DNA of 64,000 nucleotides from Gari tellinella (taxonomy: Eukaryota; Mollusca; Bivalvia; Cardiida; Psammobiidae), in contig OV277861.1 in assembly GCA_922989275.2 (NCBI GenBank), forward strand, positions 28,364,479 to 28,428,478, written 5' to 3'. The number at the start of each line of letters is the position of its first letter. The first letter of the stretch is position 1. Position numbers and translations under genes: made by a program. Under the pieces are notes generated by a model. It was not told the origin of the DNA. It searched no databases and saw only the letters and a list, made by a program, of their open reading frames with translations. Shown here piece by piece: positions 19,441 through 31,330 of the stretch.

Positions 19441-22010
19441 GGTCGTCCGCATAGTTTGACCGTGTAGCAGGTCCTTTTCTCATGCCTGTACTTATACCCA
19501 GCTCCAGATTCCCCCATCGTCTCCTCTATTGACTAACGCCAGATTTGAAAGGTCTGCCTCTTAGATGTCGACCAGTAGGTGTCCAACTCTGGGTATAGCT
19601 GACTCTTCATTCTTACAGTATGGTCAAAACATCTGCGCATGATTTCAATGGAAATGTGAGTTGTTTCTGTTCAACGACCGAGCTCTGCATTTGTGGTTGT
19701 GTTCAGGCCAGAAGAGGGGGAATATCCCATCTGAAGCGCCTTGTTTGGACGTTGTGACTTCCAGGATTCAAAGCAAACAACAATACCCGCAGTGTATGAG
19801 CCTTTAATATCCTTATTTTGATAGTATAAGAAAGCTAAGGGATTTCTAAATATTCCGCCACAAAGGCTCAACTGGCTTTAAATCTAAAATTATCTTCAGA
19901 CTTTCCATTGCTCATGGCCTTGCTACTACGATAAACAACATCTTTCACATCTTAAATTGCATTGTGGCTGTGTTGACTTGTTGAACTGTCTTTTCATCGA
20001 TTTTCATTAGTTTAGTCTTGTTGATATAAAATTTAATGTTCAGTCATTTGGTCCCCGAGATAGTCAAGGTTGTCTATCTTGGTTTGGATATATTGATGAT
20101 ATTTAGCACCAGAAGCGCGTTATTATCAGCAATATTAAGGTCCAATGATTCTATAAAAGTCTACTTAAGTCCCTTCGAGTAGCCTGTCTATACAAAGTGA
20201 AAATAGCAGATGAGATAGTAGATATTCATGTGTCACCAATGTTCTTATTTTTAAAGTGTGTGTGAGCTGTGCAGACAATTGTTATGGTTTGATATCCTCC
20301 ATAATTATAATGCTGGCCTGATCACACTATCGAACGCCATTTCGAAATCTTTTAAGTTTGCATAGACTTTTGCATTCCATTCGTGACTCTGTTCAATGAT
20401 GCAGAACCTGTCCGTCCTGAAACAGGCTCGGTTAATCCACAGCAGCTGATCGACAATACATGTAGCTATAATTATGTCCCAGATTATACAGTGACACTCA
20501 CTAATAACGAGATCCTGGAGACCTTGCAAAATAGTTTGTCCTATCCAACATTTGTCTTATTCATATGAAAAAAAAATCGTTTGTCCTATCCAACATTTGT
20601 CTTATTCATATGAAAAAAAAATCGTTGTAAATTTATTTGCATATTATGAAAATCTGATTAGAAAGGAAGGTAAAAACGACATTAAATGTTAAATTTGTAG
20701 ATGTACATTGTTTTTTTTTTAAAACGAATGGCTACAAAAAAGATTTGGCTACGAAATAATAAATTCTACGGTTTTCTTAGAAGTTAACCAGTTCCCTGTT
20801 CAATTCATTAAAAAAACCACTAATTTTTCCGTGTTTTATATTCATAGAAAACTTAACACATTGTGAATATTTGATAAGTAGACTTTATAAATATGAAACC
20901 GTATGGTTTACTAACATCTTGAATTGTTTTCAAGAAAACATCCTATGACTACGTATCCTGTCTGGAAACTTAACAAACCGGGCATATAATCATTTACAAA
21001 ATGTCCCCCGCTTTCAGCAACTCTGAAACTCTGCCTGTAGGTTTGCTATCCAAAATGCCTTTTCACTCTTTAGTTTCTTGGTGGCTTGCCTGATCCCCTA
21101 CTGGTGATTTAATGTTGATGTACAGTCGCACTTCTGCTGGTGTAAGTTCGGCCTAAGTGGCAGAGTACTTCATATTAAGTACACTATCGAAATACTCTTA
21201 CCAGCACCTCAGCTTTTTGTCATCGTTGGAGATGATTTCACTCTGTTGGTTTCAAGCTGGTTTATCTGTGGAATGGAATTATCCTGTCCGTGCCTTAGTG
21301 GTTTTTACAATATACTTGCAGCTGCCTCTTCAGTTTCTGTGGCCAGATAGTCTGTGTTGTTCTTTTTCATGCCTTTGCATGTCTCTTTGCACCTTTGTCA
21401 AGTGCTACATGGGTGTAATTTAACTATTTATTCACGCGGTTACTTAGTATATTTAGTTTGTAGAATAGCCCCTTTCTTACGTCTTTTTACACATCTATTC
21501 TTTTCTCCAGTCCAAGGAACCCGATGCTTGAAGTTACCAATTTCCATTTCCAGAGGATCATTTACTAAGTTCATCGTGTTCTGAAATTCTGCTTGGAAGC
21601 TTCTTCTCATCAAATGATACGTAAACTTCTAGTCTTCAGTGTTTTTGTTCTCCTCGTTTAGTTTTCTCAACGTGAGTTTCAGCTTAGCTATGATAATCGT
21701 ATGGTTATTTTACTCATGTCAGCTCTTCTAATGGCCCTTACATCTTGCAACTGCCTCGCCATCTTCCCTTGGTGATGATGGTGGTCAAACTGGTTATTTG
21801 TCTAACCATATGGAGATTTCCAAGTCAATTTGTAAATTTCTTTGTGTCCCAATTACAAGATTGTTTTCATTTCACTGTTCTACCAGTCTCATGGTTATTT
21901 CGAATTCAAAGTCCATATTAGCGGTTATTAAGCGAGCAAATTTCACAGATGCAGATATTCAAAACATAAAGACCTATTCGCCGTACACCGGCACCTTTCT
22001 TCTTTAATCA
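19440..22010 (-). pseudogene. Decayed non-LTR retrotransposon (RTE/jockey-like LINE)
   Basis: Reading the minus strand, broken frames give in order: an endonuclease-to-RT linker (YKETCKGMKKNNTDYLATE-like, about 21400), an RT segment IIEQSHEWNAKVYANLKDFE followed by MAFDSVIRP (about 20310-20400; RT motif with DFxxAFDSV), a KTKLMKI-type segment (about 20000), and a C-terminal W..G.RGRP..W..MG segment (about 19500-19600). Stops and frameshifts are many. No ends or target duplication were found. Confidence 0.75.
20535..20624 (+). repeat. 45-bp exact tandem duplication
   Basis: TTTGTCCTATCCAACATTTG ... GAAAAAAAAATCG occurs twice head to tail with no differences, so it is recent, within the decayed LINE. 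Confidence 0.9.
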
Positions 22011-22438
22011 ATTTCAAAGCCATGTTCGCTCATACGCTGTATTCATCGCTTGTACAGACGTGATGCCAACAAATGCTTGAAAGTGTGTATAGGAAGATAA
22101 GAAATGTGCTTGAGAGAACGTTTTTGTCTTACTCGCTGACGTTTTTGTTGTACCAACCCGAGAATTATGCAATCAAAAAGGTATCCTCAGATAGTTTAGG
22201 TAGAATCAGGAAGAGCCTTCTAATTGTTGTATCTTTCTATCAGTAAACTAAAAGAAATGCAATTCTAGATTCTTCCTATTTACCATAAATACTGCATTTT
22301 ATTAATATGCCCCTGTATAAACGACCGTCTTTTTATCGATTTGCTGGTACCTATTTCCGGAGTCGATGCTATACGGTGTTTATACAGTTATGAAAATGTA
22401 ACGTAAGAAAATCCCAGAAGATGTACTAGATGATAGCT

Positions 22439-22556
22439 TATTAAAGGAGGCTGGAAGTAAAGCGCATTCTTCTTTACTTTCAACCTGCTTTAATCTAAGT
22501 GTGCATCTGTTTTCAAAACTAGAAACAGGCTATGGGGTAATGGGTTATGCGGTGTC
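22439..22556 (+). mobile_element. Family A MITE fragment
   Basis: TTAAAGGAGGCTGGAAGTAA, a short hairpin, then GTTTTCAAAACTAGAAACAG and GGCTATGGGGTAATGGGTTA. Confidence 0.75.
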
Positions 22557-23400
22557 TGATCAAATAAATAGCGATACAAATACAAATAATTTATATAGCG
22601 CAAAAGTGTATAAAATATTCGGTTGCGCTGTACAATATCAGAAGAAGAAAAAAATCACATAAAACATTCGCAAACTTCTAAATAATTTAGCAATAATGTT
22701 AAAGAAATATACTACATGTACATAAAATACATTCATATTATACAAATGATTTTAAAGAAATTGGTATAGTCACTCTTGAGTTTAGTCTATTTGGCACAGC
22801 TATTTACACAACAATCTAAGTGTTAAACTGTTGAAACAAGTACGTCTTTAGTTTTGAATTAATCTGCTTTTCATTTGTAATGTCCTTCAAATAAGTTGGT
22901 AATGAGTTCCACCACTGAGGTCCAACCACTGCTAGAGATCTATCAGCAAGTTTAGTGTTTGTTGTTGGAACGTCAAATATATGGCTTGACGAGGATGCTC
23001 TCAGTCTTTGTCTGTATTGGTTTTTGGTTGAAACAAACATGTCACAAAGGTATGAAGGTGCTGTGCCATTCATAACACGAAACATGGTCACAATCACTTT
23101 GAACATAATTCTGGCACGAATCTTGGAGTCTCCATACTAGGTTGTTCGTATGTGGCACCAGTGACAATGCAAGCTGCATGATTCTGTACCCGTTGTAATT
23201 TGCTAAGTTGGTAACTTAGAATATTAGTGAAAAGTCCATTGCAGAAGTCCAGGTGTGAATGTATTAGACCATGAACGAGTATTTCTGTGGGCTTCTTGGT
23301 AAGATGTTTTCTGAATTGCATATTGGCTATTTGACACTTTCTGGAAATGTGCTTATCGAAACTCAAGGTACTGGTCATCAGGAGCCAAACTGTTTGCAAA
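22557..23400 (-). pseudogene. 3' end of a CR1/L2-like LINE
   Basis: The minus strand encodes HSHLDFCNGLFTNILSYQ followed by LSKLQRVQNHAACIVTGAT, then, after a deletion or frameshift, MFKVIVTMFRVMNGTAPSYL and VGPQWWNSLP. These are hallmark C-terminal blocks of CR1/L2-type reverse transcriptase (LxRVQNxAA; APxYL; WNSLP). The tail (TATATAGCGC..., ATTTGTATTTG repeats) at 22557-22620 fits an L2-like 3' end. It is 5'-truncated and broken. Confidence 0.88.
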
Positions 23401-23509
23401 TAACCACTGTACTCGGAGTAAGTATATCTCGCTTACTACAGTTACCGCGCGGAATGCTTTATCATTACCATTGATTTAAATTTCAACTATTTGGAGCCAA
23501 ATCAGGTGT

Positions 23510-23665
23510 GGAACTATATTCCGGTCTATAGAACACCGATGGTTCGACCCGCAGACGGCCCATTCTAAGTTTTTATTGGTTCGACAAACGATGTTCTTAT
23601 GTCGGCCTTAATGCGCATGCGCCAACCTCACTTTCGATTGACTATAGACCGGACTATAGTTCCAC
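23510..23665. mobile_element. Hairpin MITE with GGAACTATA ends
   Basis: GTGGAACTATATTCCGGTCT(ATAG) at 23510 and its inverse, CTATAGACCGGACTATAGTT(CCAC), at 23641-23667 form the ends. Confidence 0.75.
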
Positions 23666-23714
23666 GTGAAGTTGCTCCAAGTTGAATGCTACCTGCTCGA
23701 AATATTGAAGTAAA

Positions 23715-23910
23715 TACAGTCAAACTTCGATATCTCGACTCGGTTATGTCGAACATGCCCGTATTTCACAGTTAAAACGTGGCTTAGCCACGTTTTAACT
23801 TTGAAACACAGGTATGTTCGACTTAACCGAGCATGAAGTAATGTAATTCATGTATCGAACTATCGGATAGTTCGAGGTTAGCGAGTTCGAGATATCGAAG
23901 TTCGACTGTA
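23715..23910. mobile_element. Family B MITE, intact
   Basis: TACAGTCAAACTTCGATATC ... GATATCGAAGTTCGACTGTA, with the centre AACGTGGCTTAGCCACGTT and inner inverted repeats GTCGAACATGCCC / GGTATGTTCGAC. Confidence 0.92.
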
Positions 23911-24098
23911 CTGAACTCTCTAGCTCTTTATGTCAGTAACAAAATCTCATTATTAAAAGCTGGTGAGACGGAACCTCTCTAAGACCAACCGCTACGATAC
24001 AGTTGTCCTATTTACGGAATAAACCATTTAGTTATACTAGAAAAGTCTGGATCAAGTACCACTAAGGCGACTTTACCACGCTGAAACAAATAAAAGTA

Positions 24099-24447
24099 CA
24101 GTGATCCCTTCCTTCAACGGCCCTCCGGACAACGATTCCCTCCTTGCAACAATGCTGGACGGTGGTCCACAAACAGCCCTTACGCTGCTGCAATATCGTC
24201 TGCTTAAAATGGTCGTCTGCTGTTTTCTAAAATTACATATTGGACATTTTGACAGAAGAAACACACTAACGAGTGACAAACAGTTTGAATCCAGATCAGA
24301 CAACGCGTTAAGCGGCGTTTGGTCTGAAATGAAACTATTTGCAAATGTAAACCAAGTCGCACCCAGCACTCTATTCCCTCCCTATAACAACTCCCTCCGA
24401 AACACACACATACACGCTTTGTCTCCCATTAGGTGTTGTCTTGAATG
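24099..24447. mobile_element. Family D MITE
   Basis: CAGTGATCCCTTCC at the left, ACAACTCCCTCCGAAACACA at the right, and GACAAACAGTTTGAATCCAG with a GATCAGACAACGC hairpin in the middle. The right terminus is eroded. The central hairpin belongs to the type shared with families E and H. Confidence 0.8.
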
Positions 24448-24449
24448 AC

Positions 24450-25265
24450 TTAATTGTGTCTCAAACCATTGGGGTATAAATAAAGAACCACATGGTCCCA
24501 AGGTTATATTTAAAGCGTTTGATTTGAGTCAGAGATCGTTCTCAAGCTTCTGATCGGTCAGATTTGAGCGAAATCTAGTTTGTTCTGTTAACCCCCTCTT
24601 ATCTTAAGTCCTGCTTATGGTAGATCTAGTTCCAGTTATTGAAGTGTGACTGTATTGAGAAATACACATCTTCAGTTCAAGGTAGCTCGTTTTCAGAGAA
24701 TACTAAAATAAGACTACAGAAAGCATGCTTATAGATTTTCCGAGATTATGTGTAAATGCTTTAAAATGGAATGCTATCTATACTGACAAAATTGCCCCTA
24801 ATTCTCGAAAAGTTACTGGGTAAGACGACTACTTTAACGCTTAACCCCATAGCCTATTTCTAGTTTTGAAGACAGGTGTGTACTTAAAGCAGCTATATAT
24901 CATGATTTCAAGATTTTAATAACACTCGTTAATCCTACGGAAACTACAGACCGTAGCATTCTTTTACGGTGGTCATCATCCCACCGCTGCCACCATTTGT
25001 ATAAGTAAACAACGAGCAGTGAACCATAAAATTTAGCACAGTCCAAGTTTTAGGGGAGTCAGCATGCTGTCAGCATATCGTCGGCTTAATTAGATGGACT
25101 GCATCAGTACAAACACCCCTAAATCGTGGAAAGTGCCAAGTTGCAAGGTACATTCACGGTTCACAGCGCGTTGTTAACCTATAACGTGCAAACCGAGTGA
25201 CCCAGCAGTACAATTAGGTTTGGGTTAAAAGGTCTATCTAACAGCTCCATATGCAAATCATTTAT
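24450..25265. other. Fragments only
   Basis: It holds a hairpin fragment (24528-24570), the left part of a family A MITE (24840-24895), and a fragment at 25175-25250 matching the GTGCAAACCGAGxGACCCAG block of the 60644-60819 MITE. Confidence 0.5.
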
Positions 25266-25269
25266 GCCG

Positions 25270-25535
25270 CGTTAATTCTCCTACATCCCCCACCCCGAAA
25301 AAAACCCAACATCCTACCCACCCAAACAATTACAAACAAACAACCCTACCCCACCCTTGAAAAAAACACACCAAAAAATACCTCAATCCCCAAGAACTCA
25401 ACATATAACGACAACGAACCCAAACAAAACAACCCCCCCCCCCCCCCCAAAAAAACAAACAAACAACACACAACAACAACAACAACAAAACAACAAAACA
25501 AACAAACAACAACAAACAAAAACAACACAGCCCTC
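25270..25535. repeat. A/C-only low-complexity tract with poly-C run
   Basis: The + strand is almost free of G, and nearly free of T after 25380. It includes an uninterrupted C run of about 18 (25433-25448) and (CAA)n. The minus strand therefore has long G runs. ORFs in both directions are artefacts. Confidence 0.9.
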
Positions 25536-25948
25536 AATTATCTATAGATCTGATAGCCTTTATCTCAGTCCATTGATGAACTTACCCCCCCCCCCATTGT
25601 CTCGATAGTGTAAGAATTCAACTTTCAAAGCATGCATCACAAGCTATACCAATCTCAGTTTACCTCGTGAGGCCCAGATAAACTCATGGTCTAGTGATTT
25701 TCAATGGTTATTTCTAACCAAACTATCAAATATAAAGGTCGGGTCTCACATGAGAAGCTCCAATGGTTCTTTGCTACCTACATGTCCACAAGACCCATGC
25801 TTTTTGCAAGGGAAATTGTCTGGCAAGGCGTAATGATCGAAAGGTCGTCAGGAGATGTCTTTAAGACATTGAGATACATTACATCCATGGTTACATACAT
25901 GGTTTCAGCACTTTATTTTCTTTTTCCTGCTTTTTTATTATTATTATA

Positions 25949-26133
25949 TACAGTGGAAACTTGATACTTGGAACTCGATTAAATCGACTTATCAGTATTT
26001 CGCCTAAATCGGGTTTCGCCTAAGTCGAACATACCCGTATTTCAAAGTTAAAACGTAACTAAGCCATGTTTTGGCTTTCAAATATAGGTTTGTTCGAATT
26101 AACACGAGTTCGAAGTATCGAGTTTCGACTGTA
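25949..26133. mobile_element. Family B MITE, diverged
   Basis: TACAGTGGAAACTTGATACT ... AGTATCGAGTTTCGACTGTA, with TTTCAAAGTTAAAACGTAAC and a degenerate central palindrome. Confidence 0.85.
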
Positions 26134-26359
26134 TCACACATAAAATCATGTTCGATATATTATAGAATAAAATATTGAACATGCATTGTAAGGTGTAGAG
26201 TGGGATGAACCTCCACGGATATAATAAAATAGTGAAGCCAGAGATACATTACATCCTTAGTCCAAGGTTCGGTCTTCCTCCACACTGTTGATGGTGCTCC
26301 TGGTGGCATTTTGTTCTAGAAAATAGAATGGAAGGTTTTACCCTAAATGTCTGCTGGTC

Positions 26360-27160
26360 GCGATTAGGGATATATATGCTCTGGACTAGTTTTCCCTATA
26401 ATAAGAGTCATATGCCAAAATCAATGTCATGGAAACCTGAAAATCGTAAGCGACAATGTGCTATTTGCAAGATGTACACGAATACCAAATTTGGTATTCC
26501 TAGCTAATGCGGTGAAGTGCATGTAGTCCTGATAACCTTTTAACTGAGATCAAAGGTTAATGTCACAGTGACATTAAAATGTTGCGCGTTACTCCGGGTT
26601 GTATCAACACGTATATTTTGATTTCCCTAGCAGACGTGGAATAGGACATATACTCAATACCCGCAATTTTTCTAATTGAAGTGAAATGTCAAGGTCCAAG
26701 TCAGAGCCACAGAGTGTCTTGAATTTCTTGTGACACAATTGTTTGTGACCCTACGTCATCCTGAGCTATGCTCTCACACCAAATTTGGCTGAGTGGTATA
26801 GGAAATATGATCCGAACATTCATTTTCAATAATTGGGGTCAAGGTCAATGTAAAATTGACCTGAAAATGGATCGTGACCCTCAACGTGTCAAGATAAACT
26901 CATGCACAAGATTTGGTATCCCTAACTGATGTGGTTTAGGATATCTACGCCGGAAAAGCTTATTCTAAAATTGAGGTCAAAGGTCAAGGTCGATGTAACA
27001 GTGAATTAGAAATTGTAGGCGACACTCCTCCATCCGTAGATTTACTCCTCCTCACAAATTGGTATGTACTCACACACTCGTATTCTTAGTTGATGTGGTA
27101 TAGGAGATATGCTCTTGACAAATGGTAACCACACTGTCAGACGGACGGACCTATCGCCTA
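26360..27160 (+). repeat. Diverged ~160-bp repeats with AAGGTCAAGGTC
   Basis: Four to five units with ACCAAATTTGGTAT, GTGGTATAGGAGATATGCTC, GAGGTCAAAGGTCAAGGTC and AATTGTAAGCGACA-like blocks, ending CAGACGGACGGACC. Likely an old satellite-like mobile repeat. Confidence 0.7.
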
Positions 27161-27327
27161 TCACCAAAGCAAGATATGCGCAATAATCAAATTTCAATGA
27201 CCACAAACTTTTCACAACAGTATATAATTTCACGAACATTTTTTTTATTATTCTGGTTATTTGGTCGATTCGCAATCTGGTTGTCCGCCTCCCAAATCTC
27301 AACATAAACTGATGCTGCTTAACTACA

Positions 27328-28190
27328 GTATGCCTCGATTATAAGGAACTCGGTTATAAGGAATTCTTGATTATAAGGAACAGTTTTAATCATACCCTTC
27401 CTTGTTCTATATAAAAATGTGGTTATAACGTACTCTGTTATAGCGAACACTCGGTTAAAGCGTACACCATATTCCGGTCCCGTTTTATCAGACTTCGTTG
27501 GAAAATCTTCGGTTATATAACGTATCGTCATTTTTATGTTTTTAACAAAATTTGAAATTATAAATGACATTGAAAAAGATTAAACAAATCGCAAAACTAT
27601 TTCACGACATGTTATGTTGAATGTAAACGAATTTGCCAATTACCGAAATACTATTTCATTAACTTCAAATGGACAATTCCAGTTTCCAATTTAGCCTAGT
27701 ACACCATATACTAGTTAGGGTTTGTTTTGTCAATATATTCTAATATGAGACAGCTGAGACCCCATCCAGAGGACTTCATTTAGTCTTTTTGGAGCCCTCT
27801 GATTTGAGTCTTCTCTGTTTGCATAGGGCAAGTGTACTCTTCACAGATACACTATTTGCAGATGCTTCTTTGAGGGCCTCGCGGTAGATTAGTCTCCTGA
27901 CTATATAAGTGAGTTACCCTCGTAAAATAAAGTCGTTCGTTCATTCATTCAAAACATAAAGCTTCCTTGTCTAATTTATGGTTTTCAGGTCATACAAACA
28001 GTTTTGCACATGTAAATGTCCATAAGACTGAAATTGGTGTTCCTTATAAGACCAAACAGTTGGTTATACCAACCTCGCCATAGCATAACAGTTAGCTATG
28101 CGGTTATACCAAACTGCGGCTATAGCGTAAATGTTTGGGAGGTCCCGATGTGTTCGTTATAAGAAATGTTTGCTGTAACTGTGTTCAAAC
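27328..28190. mobile_element. Mariner-like relic with GATTATAAGGAAC repeats
   Basis: CAGTATGCCTCGATTATAAG (about 27328) and the opposing end TTCGTTATAAGAAATG...CTGTAACTGT (about 28190) look like ends of a Tc1/mariner-type element. The interior holds a diverged family H MITE (27650-27880). No transposase could be read. Confidence 0.45.
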
Positions 28191-28339
28191 AATGGAAACA
28201 AACTATAGAAATAAATTAACCAGCTTTAAAGTGGTTAAAGGTTTTGCATAAACTCATCCAACTCCTTTTAACTATACGCCCGCCAGTCGCGGTTTTGCTC
28301 GATACTAGAATCTGCAAAAGGGACACCTGTCATTGATCA

Positions 28340-28581
28340 GGGACCCGTTTTACTAAACTACTTACGCAAAAATTTTGTATAAGTCAAAATTTTAAATTTT
28401 AATTTATATTTTTATTATCACTTGCTACAAACAGCAAATAGCCAGATCAGAGGACGCGCTTTTAGCGCGTCCTCTGATCTGGCTATTTGCTGTTCGCAAA
28501 CGTTTATGATCGAAAAATAAGAGTTAAACGATTTTGACTTACGCAAAAGTTTTGCGTAAGTTGTTTAGTAAAACGGGCCCC
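28340..28581. mobile_element. MITE with 33-bp inverted ends and 30-bp central hairpin
   Basis: GGGACCCGTTTTACTAAACT(ACTTACGCAAAA) at the left and the inverse ending GTTTAGTAAAACGGGCCCC at the right. The central perfect hairpin is AGCCAGATCAGAGGACGCGC and its inverse (28438-28492). The hairpin again contains GATCAGA. Confidence 0.9.
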
Positions 28582-28751
28582 AGGACCATAAACTGTTGAA
28601 TTTTGTATTAAGGCTTCTTAATTAAAAATTCTAAAATTGTAAACAATTTTTGACGATTTTTATGAAGCAGGCAATTGTAGCAGACGAAAACTTAAAATCT
28701 CGGGATATACAAAGTTATCACAAAGTGCAGACGATGAAAAAAACATACATT

Positions 28752-28950
28752 CAGGGCTCCAGATAACTGGGAGTAAACAGAACACATCCAACATTTTCTC
28801 ACTCATGTCAGCACCAAATCCTATCTTGTTACTTCTCATTAGAAACGTCTCGAAGAGACTATTATATACTAAATGAGTAGTCACACCATAGGGTTTATTG
28901 CATAAATAAAGATTTAAGATTTTGAAATACTCCCCTTATCTGGAGGCCAG
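28752..28950. mobile_element. Family C MITE
   Basis: CAGGGCTCCAGATAACTGGG at the left and CTCCCCTTATCTGGAGGCCAG at the right, with a partially decayed CGTCTC/GAGACG centre. Confidence 0.85.
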
Positions 28951-28984
28951 CAACAACAGTCGATCAACATACAAAATTACCTAC

Positions 28985-29012
28985 CTCTTTCTGTAGATCC
29001 CAACTGATGTAC
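28985..29012 (-). CDS. Probable 28-nt microexon of the IFI44-like gene
   Basis: Minus strand: CCTTTTGCAG | 28 nt | GTAGGT. The 28 nt read G + YISWDLQKE, ending in phase 0, exactly what the P-loop exon (starting FLEKLKRD) requires. The joined product WDLQKE-FLEKLKRD fits the W....K..L..L pattern just N-terminal of the GTPase domain in IFI44 proteins. The next exon is 12 kb downstream on the minus strand. The preceding exon was not found. This rests on phase, splice sites and pattern, not on a search. Confidence 0.55.
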
Positions 29013-29019
29013 CTGCAAA

Positions 29020-30840
29020 AGGCTTATAAGGACCGGTTCTAAAAACTATTACCCCTGGATACATATGTATGTCTTAAAATAGCCTCTGTTAAAACCCGAT
29101 GGAAATACCATTATTGTTACTAATTATAAACCATACACCATTCCCAGAAAATAGACAGGTCAATAACATGGCACTAGACTCTCATATTCAATCACTATTC
29201 GCAATTACGATTATCTCAGTGATGCTTGTTTTAATAAATGAACACAATGACCATTGCCTCTCTAACAAGTTTTTATTCAGACTGCAGCAGACGACAAAAC
29301 GGAATGATAAGCACTGTGTGCACTATTTCCGTCGGTATTCGTATCCCCGGAAAGCTAATACGATCAGCAGTGAGTTCAGTAAATGAATCAGAGACCAACG
29401 TGCGCCAACATCCGTTCAGAATTTTCACAAAACGACTGTCGAAGGCTGTGTGCCGAGACGAACAACAAGCACAAAAGGGCGACCAATAGTGTTTTCAACT
29501 TGTCCTTCAAGGTTAGGTGCTAGTTCTCTTCAATAAACCAACATTTCCCCATACTTGATTGTCAAACAAAGCAGCTTACAATATTTATTCAGTTTTAGAT
29601 TTTTAAATTGTAAAATTGATGCATTTTAGTTGAGTAATTAAATGTACTTTTCCTTGTGTGATTCTATTCGGATATAATTCATTCATACTCATAGAAAGTA
29701 CATGGGCAATGGACGAAAATTATGGAATTGTTGGAGATTGTTGGAGAGTATTAAAGAAAGTCGGCGAGTTTAGTTGGCCTCCGATATCTTTACTGAACTC
29801 ACTACTGCGACGTAATTTAAGTATTTAAAAGCAAATACCCTACGTTTACTTGGCATGCATACAGAAATAATCTTAACCTGTGCACGCTACAGACATGCAA
29901 ACAGTTTGGATATTGGAGTGCCAAACAGTTTGAATACAGATGCAACGCCGAGTAACTCGGCGTCACATCTGTATTCAAACTGCTCGGCACTCTTCTGACT
30001 CGTGCATATGTAACCGATTTAAGAGGTCAAAGAATTGTTGCAGACGCAAACTTTGCAGACGAAAATTGCATAACTAAAGGTTGCAATGAATTATAAAATG
30101 TTTGTATAGTGGTTTTAGTTTTATTTCGCCTGCGTCATTCCCATGGAAGACACGGGGTCGATCCTTTGATATTCATATAACGATATTAGATCTAGATCTA
30201 CTTCATTCAACTTTAAATTAAATAGTTAAATTCAAATTTGAGAAATAAAATCAGACGACAGACATTTATGGCAGAGAATGTGTTAAATACACACTGCAGA
30301 CACGTTCTTGTTAGCATAGATTTTATACTTGACTGATCAAAGACAAACGAAGGATTCCAACCATTACTCAGTGGAAATTCAGCTGTTTTTCAAAAATACC
30401 CTGGCCTCGTTCTGTGTACCCAGTTTTTGCTATCCTCAAAAGCGGAGAGAAGCCGTTATTCTTTCCTACATGAACAGTTGTTTCTATTGTAACAAGTTTG
30501 GGAGTCAGATCAGACGCCGGATAACCCGACGTCTGATCAGATTCCAAACTATTTGCCCCTAAGAGTAACCAATTTACGCCTATATCGTACCATAAGGCAA
30601 AGAGTGTAGACTGATCAGACGCCGCATAATGCGGCCTCTGACCAGTCTACACTGTTTGCTGATAGGAATATCAGTATAAAACAAAACGAGGGTGAAGATT
30701 TAGACCTTACATAAGAAATATACTAATCCAGTAGGAAATCATGGAAGAACTATGTTAAACTAAAATCGTCAAACTTGTCAAAAAACTAATTTTCTACATT
30801 TTATTGGATTGCGTTTAGGTTCGTTTTAATGGTAAATACG
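29020..30840. other. Mostly unassigned; several GATCAG hairpins
   Basis: Hairpins of the shared core type lie at about 29895-29990 (GCCAAACAGTTTGAATACAG), 30490-30556 and 30600-30660. Short + strand ORFs at 29099-29489 show no family I recognise and lack splice-site support. Confidence 0.5.
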
Positions 30841-30846
30841 TTTACA

Positions 30847-31330
30847 GTGCTCCCTCCATGCAACGGCGTTCTGAACAGCTATTCCCTCCTTATGACAACG
30901 CTTCTCTCTGTTCCCTAAACAAGACAATTATGCCCAACCTTTTTTTTCAGCGGAGCTGAATGGTATCTATTTATACCAACATATTCAACCAATCATAGTT
31001 GATCAGAAATTTAGAATCAAGAGCACCTGTTGAAAACTGAATTGTCTGATTAGATAGTAGCCAGGGCTCCAGATAAGGGTTGTATTTCAAAACTTAAAAT
31101 CTTTATTTCTGCATTAAACCCTATGGTGTCATGGATCATTAGAAGTGTCTCTTCGAGACGATCCAAATGAGTAGTAAAACCATAGGGGTTGGTGCTGAAA
31201 TGAGTGAAAAATTGTGATTTGTTCAGTTTACTCCTTCTTATCTGGAGCCCTGTAGGCTGGTTTATGCACAATTACAGTTTTTCATGGCTGCAATATCGTC
31301 TGATTAAAATTGTCGTCTACTATTATTATC
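30847..31330. mobile_element. Family D MITE split by a composite family C element
   Basis: The family D left end (ACAGTGCTCCCTCCATGCAA) stops at about 30942 and resumes at 31287 with GCTGCAATATCGTCTGATTA. Between is a ~345-bp composite: TCAGCGGAGCTGAATGGT, ATCAGAAATTTAGAATCAAG, then a complete family C MITE (31062-31252). The same composite recurs at 47195-47545. Confidence 0.8.

Larger units (their letters stand above)
18375..22383. repeat. 36-bp inverted repeat 4 kb apart
   Basis: CACCGTATAGCAACGACTCC(GGAAATAGGTACCAG) at 18378-18413 appears inverted at 22345-22382. The space between holds a decayed LINE. It may be the ends of an older host element or two dispersed repeats. Confidence 0.5.

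Noticed and set aside
21157..21584. + strand ORFs resembling a membrane protein
   Set aside because: Antisense to the decayed minus-strand LINE; hydrophobicity is a shadow of T-rich sequence.
22816..23399. Host gene on the minus strand
   Set aside because: Blocks are the C-terminal hallmark of CR1/L2 reverse transcriptase, frameshifted and truncated.
25330..25608. Gly/Val- or Pro/Thr/Asn-rich proteins
   Set aside because: Low-complexity A/C tract gives long ORFs in several frames with no coding signal.
29099..29489. Two overlapping + strand ORFs as a gene
   Set aside because: No recognisable family, no splice sites matching the frame, composition like the flanks.
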